A stretch of DNA of 32,662 bases, taken from contig NZ_AKJL01000040.1 of the NCBI RefSeq assembly GCF_000282355.1, positions 1-32,662 on the forward strand, in the 5' to 3' direction. The notes beneath the pieces were generated by a model. It searched no databases, was not told the origin of the DNA, and worked only from the letters and a program-made list of their open reading frames with translations. Origin of the DNA: Pseudomonas sp. GM49 (GTDB taxonomy: Bacteria > Pseudomonadota > Gammaproteobacteria > Pseudomonadales > Pseudomonadaceae). Shown here in pieces: positions 22,906-30,089 of the stretch (position 1 is its first letter; each line of letters opens with the position of its first letter). The position numbers and the translations under genes are program-made.

Positions 22906-23898
22906 ATGTCAGTCATGGAAATCTGCACCCGACGGGGTGCTGCCAAGTATCGTGTAGCGATCGATAAAAACGCGTCCTGGCGCCAGTTGGCAGCGGGTAT
23001 CGACCCCGAGCTGGCGCTGTGTTTCACCGTCAGTGCCCGTTGTGGTTGTTTCATGCAGGCCGCCCGCAGTCTCAACATCAAGGCCACCCGTTTGCGCAGG
23101 CAACTGGTGCTGCTGGAAACGCAGCTCCAGTGTTCACTGTTCAACCTTTCAGAAAATGGCTTCAGCCTCAGTCGCGATGGCTTGCGCTTGCACGCACAAC
23201 TGATCGCGCTGGCCCATGAGCGTGATTTGCCGGTGATCGAGCAGCCGTTGATTCGCCTGGCCGTGGCCGATTCGATCCTGCATGACATTCTCGGACGTAA
23301 CCTGGTTGCACTGCTGCGACGTAATGCCAGTGTGCGCCTGGACATCATGACGCTCGACAGCGAGTTGTCCCTGCAAGCGGTCAGCGCCGACGTGGTGGTA
23401 TGGTTGGGCAATACCGAGTCGCCGTTGCCGGGGCCGAGCTTTGCCACCACCGAACCCCGGCGTCTGGTGCAACTGCAATACCTGCCGCACATTGCCAAGC
23501 GCTACTCGCGGGTCGCTTCCAGGCCGGAAAGCCTGGATGAACTGGCCGATTTTCTCCTGGTGCAATGGCGACAGGACTGCCAGGTTGAAAGCTTCCGGCC
23601 ATGGAATGCACTGGTGGATCAACGCCTGGCCGGGGCGGTGCAACTGCAATCCTACGAGCTGATGCTGGAGATGATCCGTTGCGGCGCCTGCATCGGCCTG
23701 CTGCCGCACTACATGAGCCACTTCGACCGCGGGCTGGTTGCCTTGCCGGGCTTGTTTGACCGGCCGATGCGGCGTCAGGTGTGGATGGCAGTCAATGCCG
23801 AGTCACAGGGTGAAGCACAGGTGCGGACGGTCGTCGAGTTGATCGAAAACACCTTCGGCGAGCGCCGGGAGTGGTTCGAAAGAAGGTGGCTTGAATAG
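22906..23898 (+). CDS. LysR family transcriptional regulator (divergent)
   Basis: A 330-aa protein. After an unusual N-terminal extension of about 35 residues, a LysR-type helix-turn-helix (about 36-90) can be aligned (FTVSARCGCFMQAARSL, then LRRQLVLLETQL, LF, and LSRDGLRLH). A substrate-binding domain follows (about 105-315). The recognition region (NIKATRLRRQL) departs from the common S-x-x-S pattern, and several Cys lie near the HTH. ATG 22906 was chosen because GGGAG lies six bases upstream. An earlier start 69 bases upstream has no good site. The targets are unknown. It stands between the CMD and acetyltransferase genes, on the same strand as both. Confidence 0.83.
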   Translation: MSVMEICTRRGAAKYRVAIDKNASWRQLAAGIDPELALCFTVSARCGCFMQAARSLNIKATRLRRQLVLLETQLQCSLFNLSENGFSLSRDGLRLHAQLIALAHERDLPVIEQPLIRLAVADSILHDILGRNLVALLRRNASVRLDIMTLDSELSLQAVSADVVVWLGNTESPLPGPSFATTEPRRLVQLQYLPHIAKRYSRVASRPESLDELADFLLVQWRQDCQVESFRPWNALVDQRLAGAVQLQSYELMLEMIRCGACIGLLPHYMSHFDRGLVALPGLFDRPMRRQVWMAVNAESQGEAQVRTVVELIENTFGERREWFERRWLE

Positions 23899-23904
23899 AA
23901 TGCG

Positions 23905-23922
23905 ACCCCCTCGCCACAAAGG
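23905..23922. repeat. REP fragment
   Basis: CCCCCTCGCCACAAAGG resembles the outer half of the REP at 66-90 but has no pairing partner. It sits in the 76-base gap between the LysR and acetyltransferase genes. Confidence 0.35.
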
Positions 23923-23974
23923 TTTCGTTCGGGATAGAGTGAACGGCCATGTCTGCTTCAAGGATGATTCACCC

Positions 23975-24496
23975 ATGCCAGCCACTGATCCCGTCATCAC
24001 CCTCGAACGCTTCAACGAATCCCATATCGAAGGCATTACGGCGCTGTACAACGATCCTGCAATCGCCCGCCAAACCCTGCAAATGCCGTTTCAGTCCACC
24101 GAACTCTGGCGCAGTCGCCTGGCGCTGGATAACGAACGCCTGGTGAAAGTGGTGGCTCTGCATCAAGGCACGGTCATCGGCAACATTGGCCTGGAGCAGT
24201 TCTCGCGCATTCGTCGCAGCCATGCCGGCAGTTTCGGCATGGGTGTTGCGGTGGCGTGGCAGGGCAAGGGCGTGGGCTCCAGGCTGCTCACTACGGCGCT
24301 GGATATCGCCGACAACTGGATGAACCTGCAGCGCGTCGAGCTTTCGGTGTACGCCGACAACGAAGCGGCCATTGCGCTGTATCGCAAGTTCGGTTTCGAA
24401 ACTGAAGGCCTGTTGCGTGATTACGCCGTACGCGACGGTGTGCTGGTGGACACCTTGAGCATGGCGCGCCTGCGTCGCACGCCCAAGGCCGGTTGA
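23975..24496 (+). CDS. GNAT family N-acetyltransferase
   Basis: A 173-aa GNAT-fold protein. The acetyl-CoA pyrophosphate-binding motif is QGKGVGS (96-102), preceded by the beta-strand MGVAVAW. The C-terminal YADNEAAIALYRKFGFETEG is family-typical. It acetylates an amine substrate that cannot be named; the RimJ/RimL-like organisation fits small-molecule or protein N-terminal acetylation. ATG 23975 has AAGGA ten bases upstream, while the only earlier start is a TTG inside the LysR gene. It ends one base before the convergent racemase stop, so no terminator separates them. Confidence 0.88.
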   Translation: MPATDPVITLERFNESHIEGITALYNDPAIARQTLQMPFQSTELWRSRLALDNERLVKVVALHQGTVIGNIGLEQFSRIRRSHAGSFGMGVAVAWQGKGVGSRLLTTALDIADNWMNLQRVELSVYADNEAAIALYRKFGFETEGLLRDYAVRDGVLVDTLSMARLRRTPKAG

Positions 24497-24497
24497 G

Positions 24498-25190
24498 TCA
24501 GTCGCCCAGGGCGAACGCCACCGCAGCTTGCGCATGCAGCTCGGTGGTGTCGAGCAAGGGCAGGGTGCTGTGTTCGGGTTTGATCAGCAAACCGATTTCC
24601 GTGCAGCCAAGGATGATCGCCTGGGCGCCGCGCTGAGTCAGCGCCTTGATCACCTGCTGATACACCTGGCGTGAGGCTTCGCTGATCACGCCGACGCACA
24701 ACTCGTCGTAGATGATCCGGTGCACGGCCTGGCGCTCCTCGGCCTCCGGCACCAGCACCGTCAAGCCCCGGGCAGCGAGGCGTGCCTTGAGGAAGTCCTG
24801 TTCCATGGTAAACGCGGTGCCCAGCAAACCCACCTTGAAGGCACCGGCCTCGACCGCTGCCTGAGCGGCCGGATCAGCGATGTGCAGGAAGGGAATGTCG
24901 ATGGCGGCCTGAATCTGCCCGGCGACCTTGTGCATGGTGTTGGTGCACAACACCACGCAATCGGCGCCACCTGCCTGCAAACGCTGCGCGGCATCCACCA
25001 GGATCAACGCCGCGTCGTCCCAGCGACCGGCGTGCTGGGCCTGTTCGACAGGGCCGAAGTCGACGCTGTACATGAGCAATTTCGCCGAACGCAACGGTCC
25101 GAGGCGCTCGCGTACCTGCTGGTTGATCAGACGGTAATACTCGGCGCTGGACTCCCAGCTCATGCCGCCGATCAGGCCGATGGTGTGCAT
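24498..25190 (-). CDS. Aspartate/glutamate racemase family protein
   Basis: A 230-aa protein of the Asp/Glu racemase fold. The two catalytic cysteines are visible: C82 in VVLCTNTMH and C196 in ILGCTEIG. The N-terminus IGLIGGMSWESSAEYY is characteristic of the aspartate racemase (YgeA/RacD-like) subgroup. It probably interconverts L- and D-forms of an acidic amino acid without cofactor; the exact substrate is uncertain. The start has GGAG six bases upstream. It is convergent with the acetyltransferase gene (one base apart) and divergent from the unknown gene at 25342. Confidence 0.9.
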   Translation of the reverse strand: MHTIGLIGGMSWESSAEYYRLINQQVRERLGPLRSAKLLMYSVDFGPVEQAQHAGRWDDAALILVDAAQRLQAGGADCVVLCTNTMHKVAGQIQAAIDIPFLHIADPAAQAAVEAGAFKVGLLGTAFTMEQDFLKARLAARGLTVLVPEAEERQAVHRIIYDELCVGVISEASRQVYQQVIKALTQRGAQAIILGCTEIGLLIKPEHSTLPLLDTTELHAQAAVAFALGD

Positions 25191-25341
25191 ATCGTGCTCC
25201 GTTTGTCAGGTGAAGTGCGCACCTACAGTGCCCGCGATTACCCGACGGTGCAAACTGTCGTCAGGTATTAGTCGTACGCAGCGTGCGCGCATCTGCCATG
25301 CTCGAAGTCCGCAGTACCGCTCCAACCAAAGGAACACCGCA

Positions 25342-25836
25342 ATGGACGACGTACGGCAACTGGGCGAGATGCTTCGCCACTACGCAGAAAGCGAAGCGCA
25401 CAAAAAACAAGTGTTTGAGGCGCAATCGGCCGAGTGGGCGACGCGCATCGGCGATCTGTTCGATCAGATCCAGCAATGGCTGGAGCCGGTGCTGGCGCCG
25501 AATCTGCTGGAGGTGAAACGCGAAGCCTATGTTGCGTTCGGGCCGAGCGTGCCGGTCGAGACGTCGACGTTCAAGACCGAAAAACTGTCCATTGCGATTG
25601 CCGGCAAACCGGTGGAGTTCGTGCCGGATGTGATGGGCGCCGGTGGGCAGATTTCCCTGGCAGTGATGGGCTTTACCGCTGCGCGCTATGGCAGCGTTTC
25701 GCTGGTGTGCCTGCCGCCGTCGAACGCCTGGCAGTGGCGCAAGACCAATGGCTTGAAAGACCCGGATACCTTTGCGTTCGATGCGGATTTTCTGGCGCAG
25801 CAGCTACAGGTTTTGATCCCCCGGGATCGTGTCTGA
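25342..25836 (+). CDS. Conserved-looking protein of unknown function
   Basis: A 164-aa soluble protein. The N-terminal third (about 1-60) is helical and charged (MDDVRQLGEMLRHYAESEAH, with a QxxQxWLEPVLAPN segment). The rest is beta-rich with a fold-like core near 75-150 (FGPSVPVETSTF, then VMGAGGQISLAVMG). There is no signal peptide, membrane helix or catalytic signature. ATG 25342 has AAGGAA upstream, and the preceding 60 codons of the open frame have no site. I do not recognise the family. It is convergent with the 73-aa gene of the ccoN4 pair, 30 bases away. Confidence 0.75.
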   Translation: MDDVRQLGEMLRHYAESEAHKKQVFEAQSAEWATRIGDLFDQIQQWLEPVLAPNLLEVKREAYVAFGPSVPVETSTFKTEKLSIAIAGKPVEFVPDVMGAGGQISLAVMGFTAARYGSVSLVCLPPSNAWQWRKTNGLKDPDTFAFDADFLAQQLQVLIPRDRV

Positions 25837-25866
25837 GACAAGTAACCCTGAGGGATCGGTGTTGCA

Positions 25867-26088
25867 TCAGAAATCGGTGTTTCCCCAGCCTGGCTTCGCC
25901 TCTTCGGGCGCCACTGCATTGATGGTCTTCCCGGTAGCCGCCTCCACCCGTCGAGCCACCTCAGGGTCGTCGGCAAACGGGATCAGGCTGGCGTCGTCCA
26001 GGCTCTCGGTGGTCTGGTGGCGCAGGCAGTATTCGATGGCGAACCACAGAAACCCCATACCCAGCAGGTTCAGCACGACTTCAGTCAT
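25867..26088 (-). CDS. Small membrane protein following ccoN4
   Basis: A 73-aa protein with one N-terminal transmembrane helix (about 4-20, VVLNLLGMGFLWFAIEY) and a polar, acidic tail, with no metal-binding motif. Its ATG shares one base with the ccoN4 stop (TGATG), so the two are translationally coupled. From memory a small gene occupies the same place beside the P. aeruginosa ccoN4. Its size and single helix recall CcoQ- or CcoM-like accessory subunits, but I see no sequence signature. Infer an assembly or stabilising partner of CcoN4. Confidence 0.78.
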   Translation of the reverse strand: MTEVVLNLLGMGFLWFAIEYCLRHQTTESLDDASLIPFADDPEVARRVEAATGKTINAVAPEEAKPGWGNTDF

Positions 26089-27515
26089 CAGGCTATCTGC
26101 GCCTCACGTTCCACCGTCGCCACGTCCGTTACCCGCACCGTGCGCCACACGTTGTAGGCCATCAGCAGCATGCCGCTGAGGAAGAACACCCCGCCGGCAA
26201 AGCGCACGACGAATCCCGGATGGCTGGCCTGCAAGGCTTCGACGAAGGAGTAGGTCAGCGTGCCGTCATCGTTGATCGCGCGCCACATCAGGCCCTGGGT
26301 GATGCCGTTGACCCACATCGAGGCGATGTACAGCACGGTGCCGATGGTCGCCAGCCAAAAGTGCAGGTTGATCAGCGGCGTGCTGTGCATCTGCTCACGT
26401 CCAAATACCTTCGGCACCATGTGATAGGTCGCACCGAAGGTAATCATCGCCACCCAGCCCAGCGCCCCGGCGTGCACGTGGCCTATGGTCCAGTCGGTGT
26501 AGTGGGAGAGGGCGTTGACGGTCTTGATCGCCATCATCGGTCCTTCGAAGGTCGACATGCCGTAGAAGGCCAGGGACAACACCAGGAAACGCAGGATCGG
26601 GTCAGTGCGCAATTTATGCCAGGCACCGGACAGGGTCATCATACCGTTGATCATTCCGCCCCAGCTCGGCGCCAGCAGGATCAGCGACATGGCCATGCCC
26701 AGCGACTGCGCCCAGTCCGGTAGCGCGGTGTAGTGCAAGTGGTGCGGACCGGCCCAGATGTACAGGGTAATCAGCGCCCAGAAATGCACAATCGACAGGC
26801 GATAGGAATACACCGGGCGACCGGCCTGTTTCGGCACGAAGTAATACATCATGCCCAGGAAACCGGTGGTCAGGAAAAAGCCCACGGCGTTGTGCCCGTA
26901 CCACCACTGGACCATGGCGTCGGTGGCCCCGGAGTACACCGGGTAGGACTTGAACCAGCCCACCGGAATCGACAGGTGGTTGACCACGTGCAGCATCGCA
27001 ATGACCACGATGAACGCCCCGAAGAACCAGTTGCCGACATAGATGTGTTTGGTCTTGCGCTGCACCACGGTGGCGAAGAACACCACGGCGTATGCAACCC
27101 AGACCACGGTCATCCACACCGCGCCGGAGAACTCGATCTCGGCGTATTCCTTGGTGGTGGTATAGCCCAGCGGCAGGGTGATCAGCATCACCACAATCAC
27201 CGACTGCCAGCCCCAGAAGGTGAAGGCAGCGAGTTTGTCCGAGAACAGTCGCACCTGACAGGTGCGCTGGACCGCGTAATAACTGGCGGCGAATTGTGCG
27301 CTGCCGGCGAAACCGAAAATCACCAGGCTGGTGTGCAGCGGGCGCAAGCGGCCGAAGGTGGTCCACGGCAGGTCCAGGTTCATCTGCGGCCACACCAGTT
27401 GCGAGGCGATCCACACGCCCATCGCCATCCCGACGATACCCCAGATCACGGTCGCCACGACGAATTGGCGCACGACCTTGTAGTTATAGGCCTGTCCGAT
27501 AGTTGTTGTGCTCAT
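26088..27515 (-). CDS. ccoN4: cbb3-type cytochrome c oxidase catalytic subunit I, orphan CcoN4-like
   Basis: A 475-aa, 12-helix inner-membrane protein and the heme-copper catalytic subunit that reduces O2 to water. Ligands are visible: H61 (low-spin heme b), CuB H208, H258 and H259, the cross-linked tyrosine Y252, and H346 and H348 (heme b3 and b). Length matches the family. No ccoO or ccoP is near, so it must combine with subunits made elsewhere, as P. aeruginosa CcoN4 does. ATG 27515 has GGAAG upstream; an earlier GTG adds 11 residues without a better site. It pairs with the 73-aa gene and is divergent from the siroheme reductase. From memory the equivalent locus is linked to cyanide and phenazine conditions. 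Confidence 0.93.
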   Translation of the reverse strand: MSTTTIGQAYNYKVVRQFVVATVIWGIVGMAMGVWIASQLVWPQMNLDLPWTTFGRLRPLHTSLVIFGFAGSAQFAASYYAVQRTCQVRLFSDKLAAFTFWGWQSVIVVMLITLPLGYTTTKEYAEIEFSGAVWMTVVWVAYAVVFFATVVQRKTKHIYVGNWFFGAFIVVIAMLHVVNHLSIPVGWFKSYPVYSGATDAMVQWWYGHNAVGFFLTTGFLGMMYYFVPKQAGRPVYSYRLSIVHFWALITLYIWAGPHHLHYTALPDWAQSLGMAMSLILLAPSWGGMINGMMTLSGAWHKLRTDPILRFLVLSLAFYGMSTFEGPMMAIKTVNALSHYTDWTIGHVHAGALGWVAMITFGATYHMVPKVFGREQMHSTPLINLHFWLATIGTVLYIASMWVNGITQGLMWRAINDDGTLTYSFVEALQASHPGFVVRFAGGVFFLSGMLLMAYNVWRTVRVTDVATVEREAQIA

Positions 27516-27648
27516 GATCGATGCTTCCACGGTTGCAATGCCGTGCACTGTAGAAATCCCGATGGAAACAAAACAGGCTCAGGAAACTTTCATTTATGCA
27601 GATCAGATTTGAGAGCCGCTGGCGGCCATCTGCCGCGCTCTGATACGG

Positions 27649-27676
27649 TTTTTATGCATTCAGGTGAATCTGTAAT
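27649..27676 (+). promoter_or_regulatory. Weak candidate promoter of the siroheme reductase
   Basis: TGTAAT (27671-27676) matches the -10 consensus at five of six positions, and TTTTTA (27649-27654) is a poor -35 at 16-base spacing. It would give a leader of about 140 bases that includes the 20-bp inverted repeat. Confidence 0.25.
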
Positions 27677-27725
27677 GATCTGCGCCGCAGGTCCATAGTC
27701 ATGCCACACAAGAACCGCCAAACCC

Positions 27726-27776
27726 CACCGCCCGTAGCAGCTGCCGAGCAACGCGAGGCAGCTGCTACGGGCGGTG
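27726..27776. repeat. Perfect 20-bp inverted repeat in the reductase leader
   Basis: The left arm 27726-27745 begins CACCGCCCGTAGCAG and the right arm 27757-27776 is its exact reverse complement, around an 11-base loop. No T-tract follows on the plus strand, so it is unlikely to be a terminator there. It starts 44 bases before the reductase ATG. It may be an interspersed palindromic element or an RNA structure. Confidence 0.85.
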
Positions 27777-27819
27777 TGAAGTTACGGGGATGCGCGGTCA
27801 ATCCTGATGAGGTACTTAC

Positions 27820-29493
27820 ATGTATCAGTACGATGATTATGACCGGGCACTGGTGTTCGAGCGGGTTGCGCAGTTTCGCGATCAGGTCGAGCGCTTCATG
27901 GCCGGCGAACTGAGCGAAGAAGAGTTCCTGCCGTTGCGCCTGCAGAACGGCCTGTACATGCAAAAACACGCCTACATGCTGCGCGTCGCCATTCCCTACG
28001 GCACGCTGAGTGCCCAGCAGATGCGCACGCTGGCGAGCATCGCCCGGGATTACGATCGCGGTTACGGCCACTTCACCACCCGGCAGAACATGCAGTTCAA
28101 CTGGATCGAACTGGCCCAGGTACCGGACATCCTCGAACGCCTGGCCCAGGTGGAAATGCATGCGATCCAGACCTCCGGTAACTGCGTGCGCAACATCACC
28201 ACCGAAGCTTTTGCCGGGGTTGCGGCAGACGAAATGATCGACCCGCGACCGCTGGCGGAAATCCTGCGGCAGTGGTCGACCATCAACCCGGAATTCCTGT
28301 TTCTGCCACGCAAGTTCAAGATCGCCATCTGCTCGGCCGAACAGGACCGGGCGGCGATCATGATGCATGACATCGGCCTCTATCTTTACCTTGGCAACGA
28401 TGGGCAAATGCTCCTGCGGGTGATCGTTGGCGGCGGTCTGGGGCGCACGCCTATCCTCGGTTTGCAGATCCGCGAAGGCCTGCCGTGGCAGCACCTGCTG
28501 TCCTACGTCGAGGCGGTATTGCGGGTGTACAACCGCCATGGCCGGCGGGACAACAAATACAAGGCGCGAATCAAGATCCTGGTCAAGGCCCTGGGCATAG
28601 AAGCCTTCGCCCGGGAAGTGGAGGAGGAGTGGCAGCACCTCAAGGACGGCCCGGCGCAACTGACCCTTGACGAGTTCGAGCGTGTGGCCAGTGCCTTCGT
28701 CGCGCCGCCTTATCGTGTGCTGGCGGACACCAGCCTCGATTACGGCACGCATCTGGCCGACAACCCGGCGTTCGCGCGCTGGGTGCTGCGCAATGTTCAG
28801 CCGCATAAAGTGCCGGGCTATGCCAGCGTGGTGTTGTCGACCAAACCGGGCAGCGCTTCGCCACCGGGCGACGTCACGGATAAACAAATGGAAGCGGTGG
28901 CCGACTGGGCCGAACGCTTCGGTTTCGGCGAGATCCGCATTGCTCATGAACAGAACATCGTGCTGCCGGACGTGCCAAAAGCCGAGCTGTTCGCGCTGTG
29001 GTGCCTGGCTTGCGAACACAATCTCGGCAGCGCCAACGCCGGTTTGCTCACCGACATCATCGCTTGCCCCGGCGGTGATTTCTGCGCGTTGGCCAATGCC
29101 AAGTCGATCCCCATTGCCCAGGGCATTCAGGCGCGTTTCGACGACCTCGACTACCTGCACGATCTGGGTGACATCAGCCTCAATATCTCCGGCTGCATGA
29201 ACGCCTGCGGTCACCACCACATCGGTAACATCGGCATCCTCGGCGTCGATAAGAACGGCAGCGAGTGGTACCAGATCACCCTCGGCGGCGCCCAGGGCAA
29301 GAACAGCGCGCTGGGCAAGGTCATCGGCCCGTCGTTCAGCGCCGCCGAAGTGCCGCAGGTGATCGAGCAGATCATCGAGACTTTCGTGCGTTATCGCGAG
29401 AGCGAGGAGCAGTTTGTCGACACTGTGCAGCGCATCGGTCTTGAGCCGTTCAAGGAAGCGGTCTATCCGAAAGTGCTGGAGGTGTCGGTATGA
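27820..29493 (+). CDS. Nitrite/sulfite reductase, siroheme and 4Fe-4S hemoprotein
   Basis: A 557-aa cytosolic reductase with two ferredoxin-like and siroheme-binding halves. The N-terminal half holds TTRQNMQFNW (86-95) and SGNCVRNI (119-126) of the siroheme-binding type. The C-terminal half holds the cluster ligands C416-x5-C422 (CPGGDFC) and C459-x3-C463 (GCMNACG). Six-electron reduction of nitrite to ammonia or sulfite to sulfide is the family reaction; the sequence does not decide which. Length is normal. The start has GAGGT six bases upstream. It is coupled to a DUF934 gene by an ATGA overlap and is divergent from ccoN4. From memory the P. aeruginosa counterpart lies in the same cluster (PA4130). 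Confidence 0.92.
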   Translation: MYQYDDYDRALVFERVAQFRDQVERFMAGELSEEEFLPLRLQNGLYMQKHAYMLRVAIPYGTLSAQQMRTLASIARDYDRGYGHFTTRQNMQFNWIELAQVPDILERLAQVEMHAIQTSGNCVRNITTEAFAGVAADEMIDPRPLAEILRQWSTINPEFLFLPRKFKIAICSAEQDRAAIMMHDIGLYLYLGNDGQMLLRVIVGGGLGRTPILGLQIREGLPWQHLLSYVEAVLRVYNRHGRRDNKYKARIKILVKALGIEAFAREVEEEWQHLKDGPAQLTLDEFERVASAFVAPPYRVLADTSLDYGTHLADNPAFARWVLRNVQPHKVPGYASVVLSTKPGSASPPGDVTDKQMEAVADWAERFGFGEIRIAHEQNIVLPDVPKAELFALWCLACEHNLGSANAGLLTDIIACPGGDFCALANAKSIPIAQGIQARFDDLDYLHDLGDISLNISGCMNACGHHHIGNIGILGVDKNGSEWYQITLGGAQGKNSALGKVIGPSFSAAEVPQVIEQIIETFVRYRESEEQFVDTVQRIGLEPFKEAVYPKVLEVSV

Positions 29494-29969
29494 ACAATCT
29501 GTTGCGGCTGGAGGAGGGCGTGGCGCGGATTGTGGCGGATGATCCATGGACCCTGTTGCGGGACCCCGAGCAACCAGTGCCTGACGGTGCCGTGATTCTC
29601 CCGCTCGCCCTATGGCTGGAAAACCCACGGCAACAGGGGGTGTGGCTGGGGCCGGACGATGAAGTTGAAAGTCTCAAGCCATGGTTTGCCCAGCTGCCGC
29701 TGATCGCCCTGGACTTCCCGAGCTTTCGTGATGGTCGCGGCTACAGCCAGGCCTATCTGCTGCGCACCCGATTGGGTTGGGCCGGTGAATTGCGTGCCAT
29801 CGGCGACGTTCTGCGCGATCAACTGAGCCACATGCGCCAATGCGGTTTCGACAGCTTCGCCGTGCGCGAAGACAAATCCGCCGAGGATGCGTTGAAAGGC
29901 CTGGCGGGGATGAGTGTGCTGTACGGGCGTTCGGTGATCGAGCCGCGGCCGTTGTTCAGACGTCGTTGA
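29490..29969 (+). CDS. DUF934 family protein, partner of the siroheme reductase
   Basis: A 159-aa soluble protein of DUF934. It has the hydrophobic LIALDFPSFRDGRGYSQAYLLR segment (about 70-91, here in part), the RTRLGWAGELRAIGDVLRDQ helix and the CGFDSF motif. DUF934 genes regularly follow siroheme-type sulfite reductase genes, so a role in its assembly, electron supply or sulfur assimilation is inferred. No catalytic residues can be assigned. The ATG overlaps the reductase stop (ATGA). A REPIN follows, with no separate terminator. Confidence 0.85.
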   Translation: MNNLLRLEEGVARIVADDPWTLLRDPEQPVPDGAVILPLALWLENPRQQGVWLGPDDEVESLKPWFAQLPLIALDFPSFRDGRGYSQAYLLRTRLGWAGELRAIGDVLRDQLSHMRQCGFDSFAVREDKSAEDALKGLAGMSVLYGRSVIEPRPLFRRR

Positions 29970-29979
29970 AGTCGGCCCC

Positions 29980-30078
29980 TGTAGGAGCGAGCTTGCTCGC
30001 GATGGGCGTCAACGAAAACGCGAGTTTTTGGATAAACGCGTCGCCCGTAACACCATCGCGAGCAAGCTCGCTCCTACA
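29980..30078. repeat. REPIN between convergent genes
   Basis: TGTAGGAGCGAGC...GCGATG (29980-30004) is the exact reverse complement of 30054-30078, across 49 bases. Each unit is itself palindromic. The element fills the gap between the DUF934 and octaheme cytochrome stops and could end both transcripts. Confidence 0.9.
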
Positions 30079-30089
30079 AGAGTCTCCCG

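Larger units (their letters stand above)
27516..27819. other. Divergent spacer between ccoN4 and the siroheme reductase
   Basis: This 304-base spacer must hold both promoters. It contains a weak plus-strand -35/-10 pair (TTTTTA 27649-27654, TGTAAT 27671-27676), a nested GC-rich hairpin region near 27611-27640, and a 20-bp perfect inverted repeat at 27726-27776. No full ANR/FNR box (TTGAT-N4-ATCAA) is evident. Confidence 0.55.

Noticed and set aside
27516..27700. An ANR/FNR box controlling ccoN4
   Set aside because: No TTGAT-N4-ATCAA or near match was found; only a loose CAGATCA/TGATCTG pair 70 bases apart.
27701..27913. A 70-codon plus-strand frame before the siroheme reductase
   Set aside because: It includes the 20-bp inverted repeat and overlaps the reductase start out of frame.
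27652..29628. A 658-codon minus-strand frame over the siroheme reductase
   Set aside because: It is the antisense shadow of the reductase, whose siroheme and cluster motifs on the plus strand are intact.
29980..30078. REP pairs as a CRISPR-like array
   Set aside because: Each locus has only two inverted copies, without regular direct repeats, spacers or cas genes.
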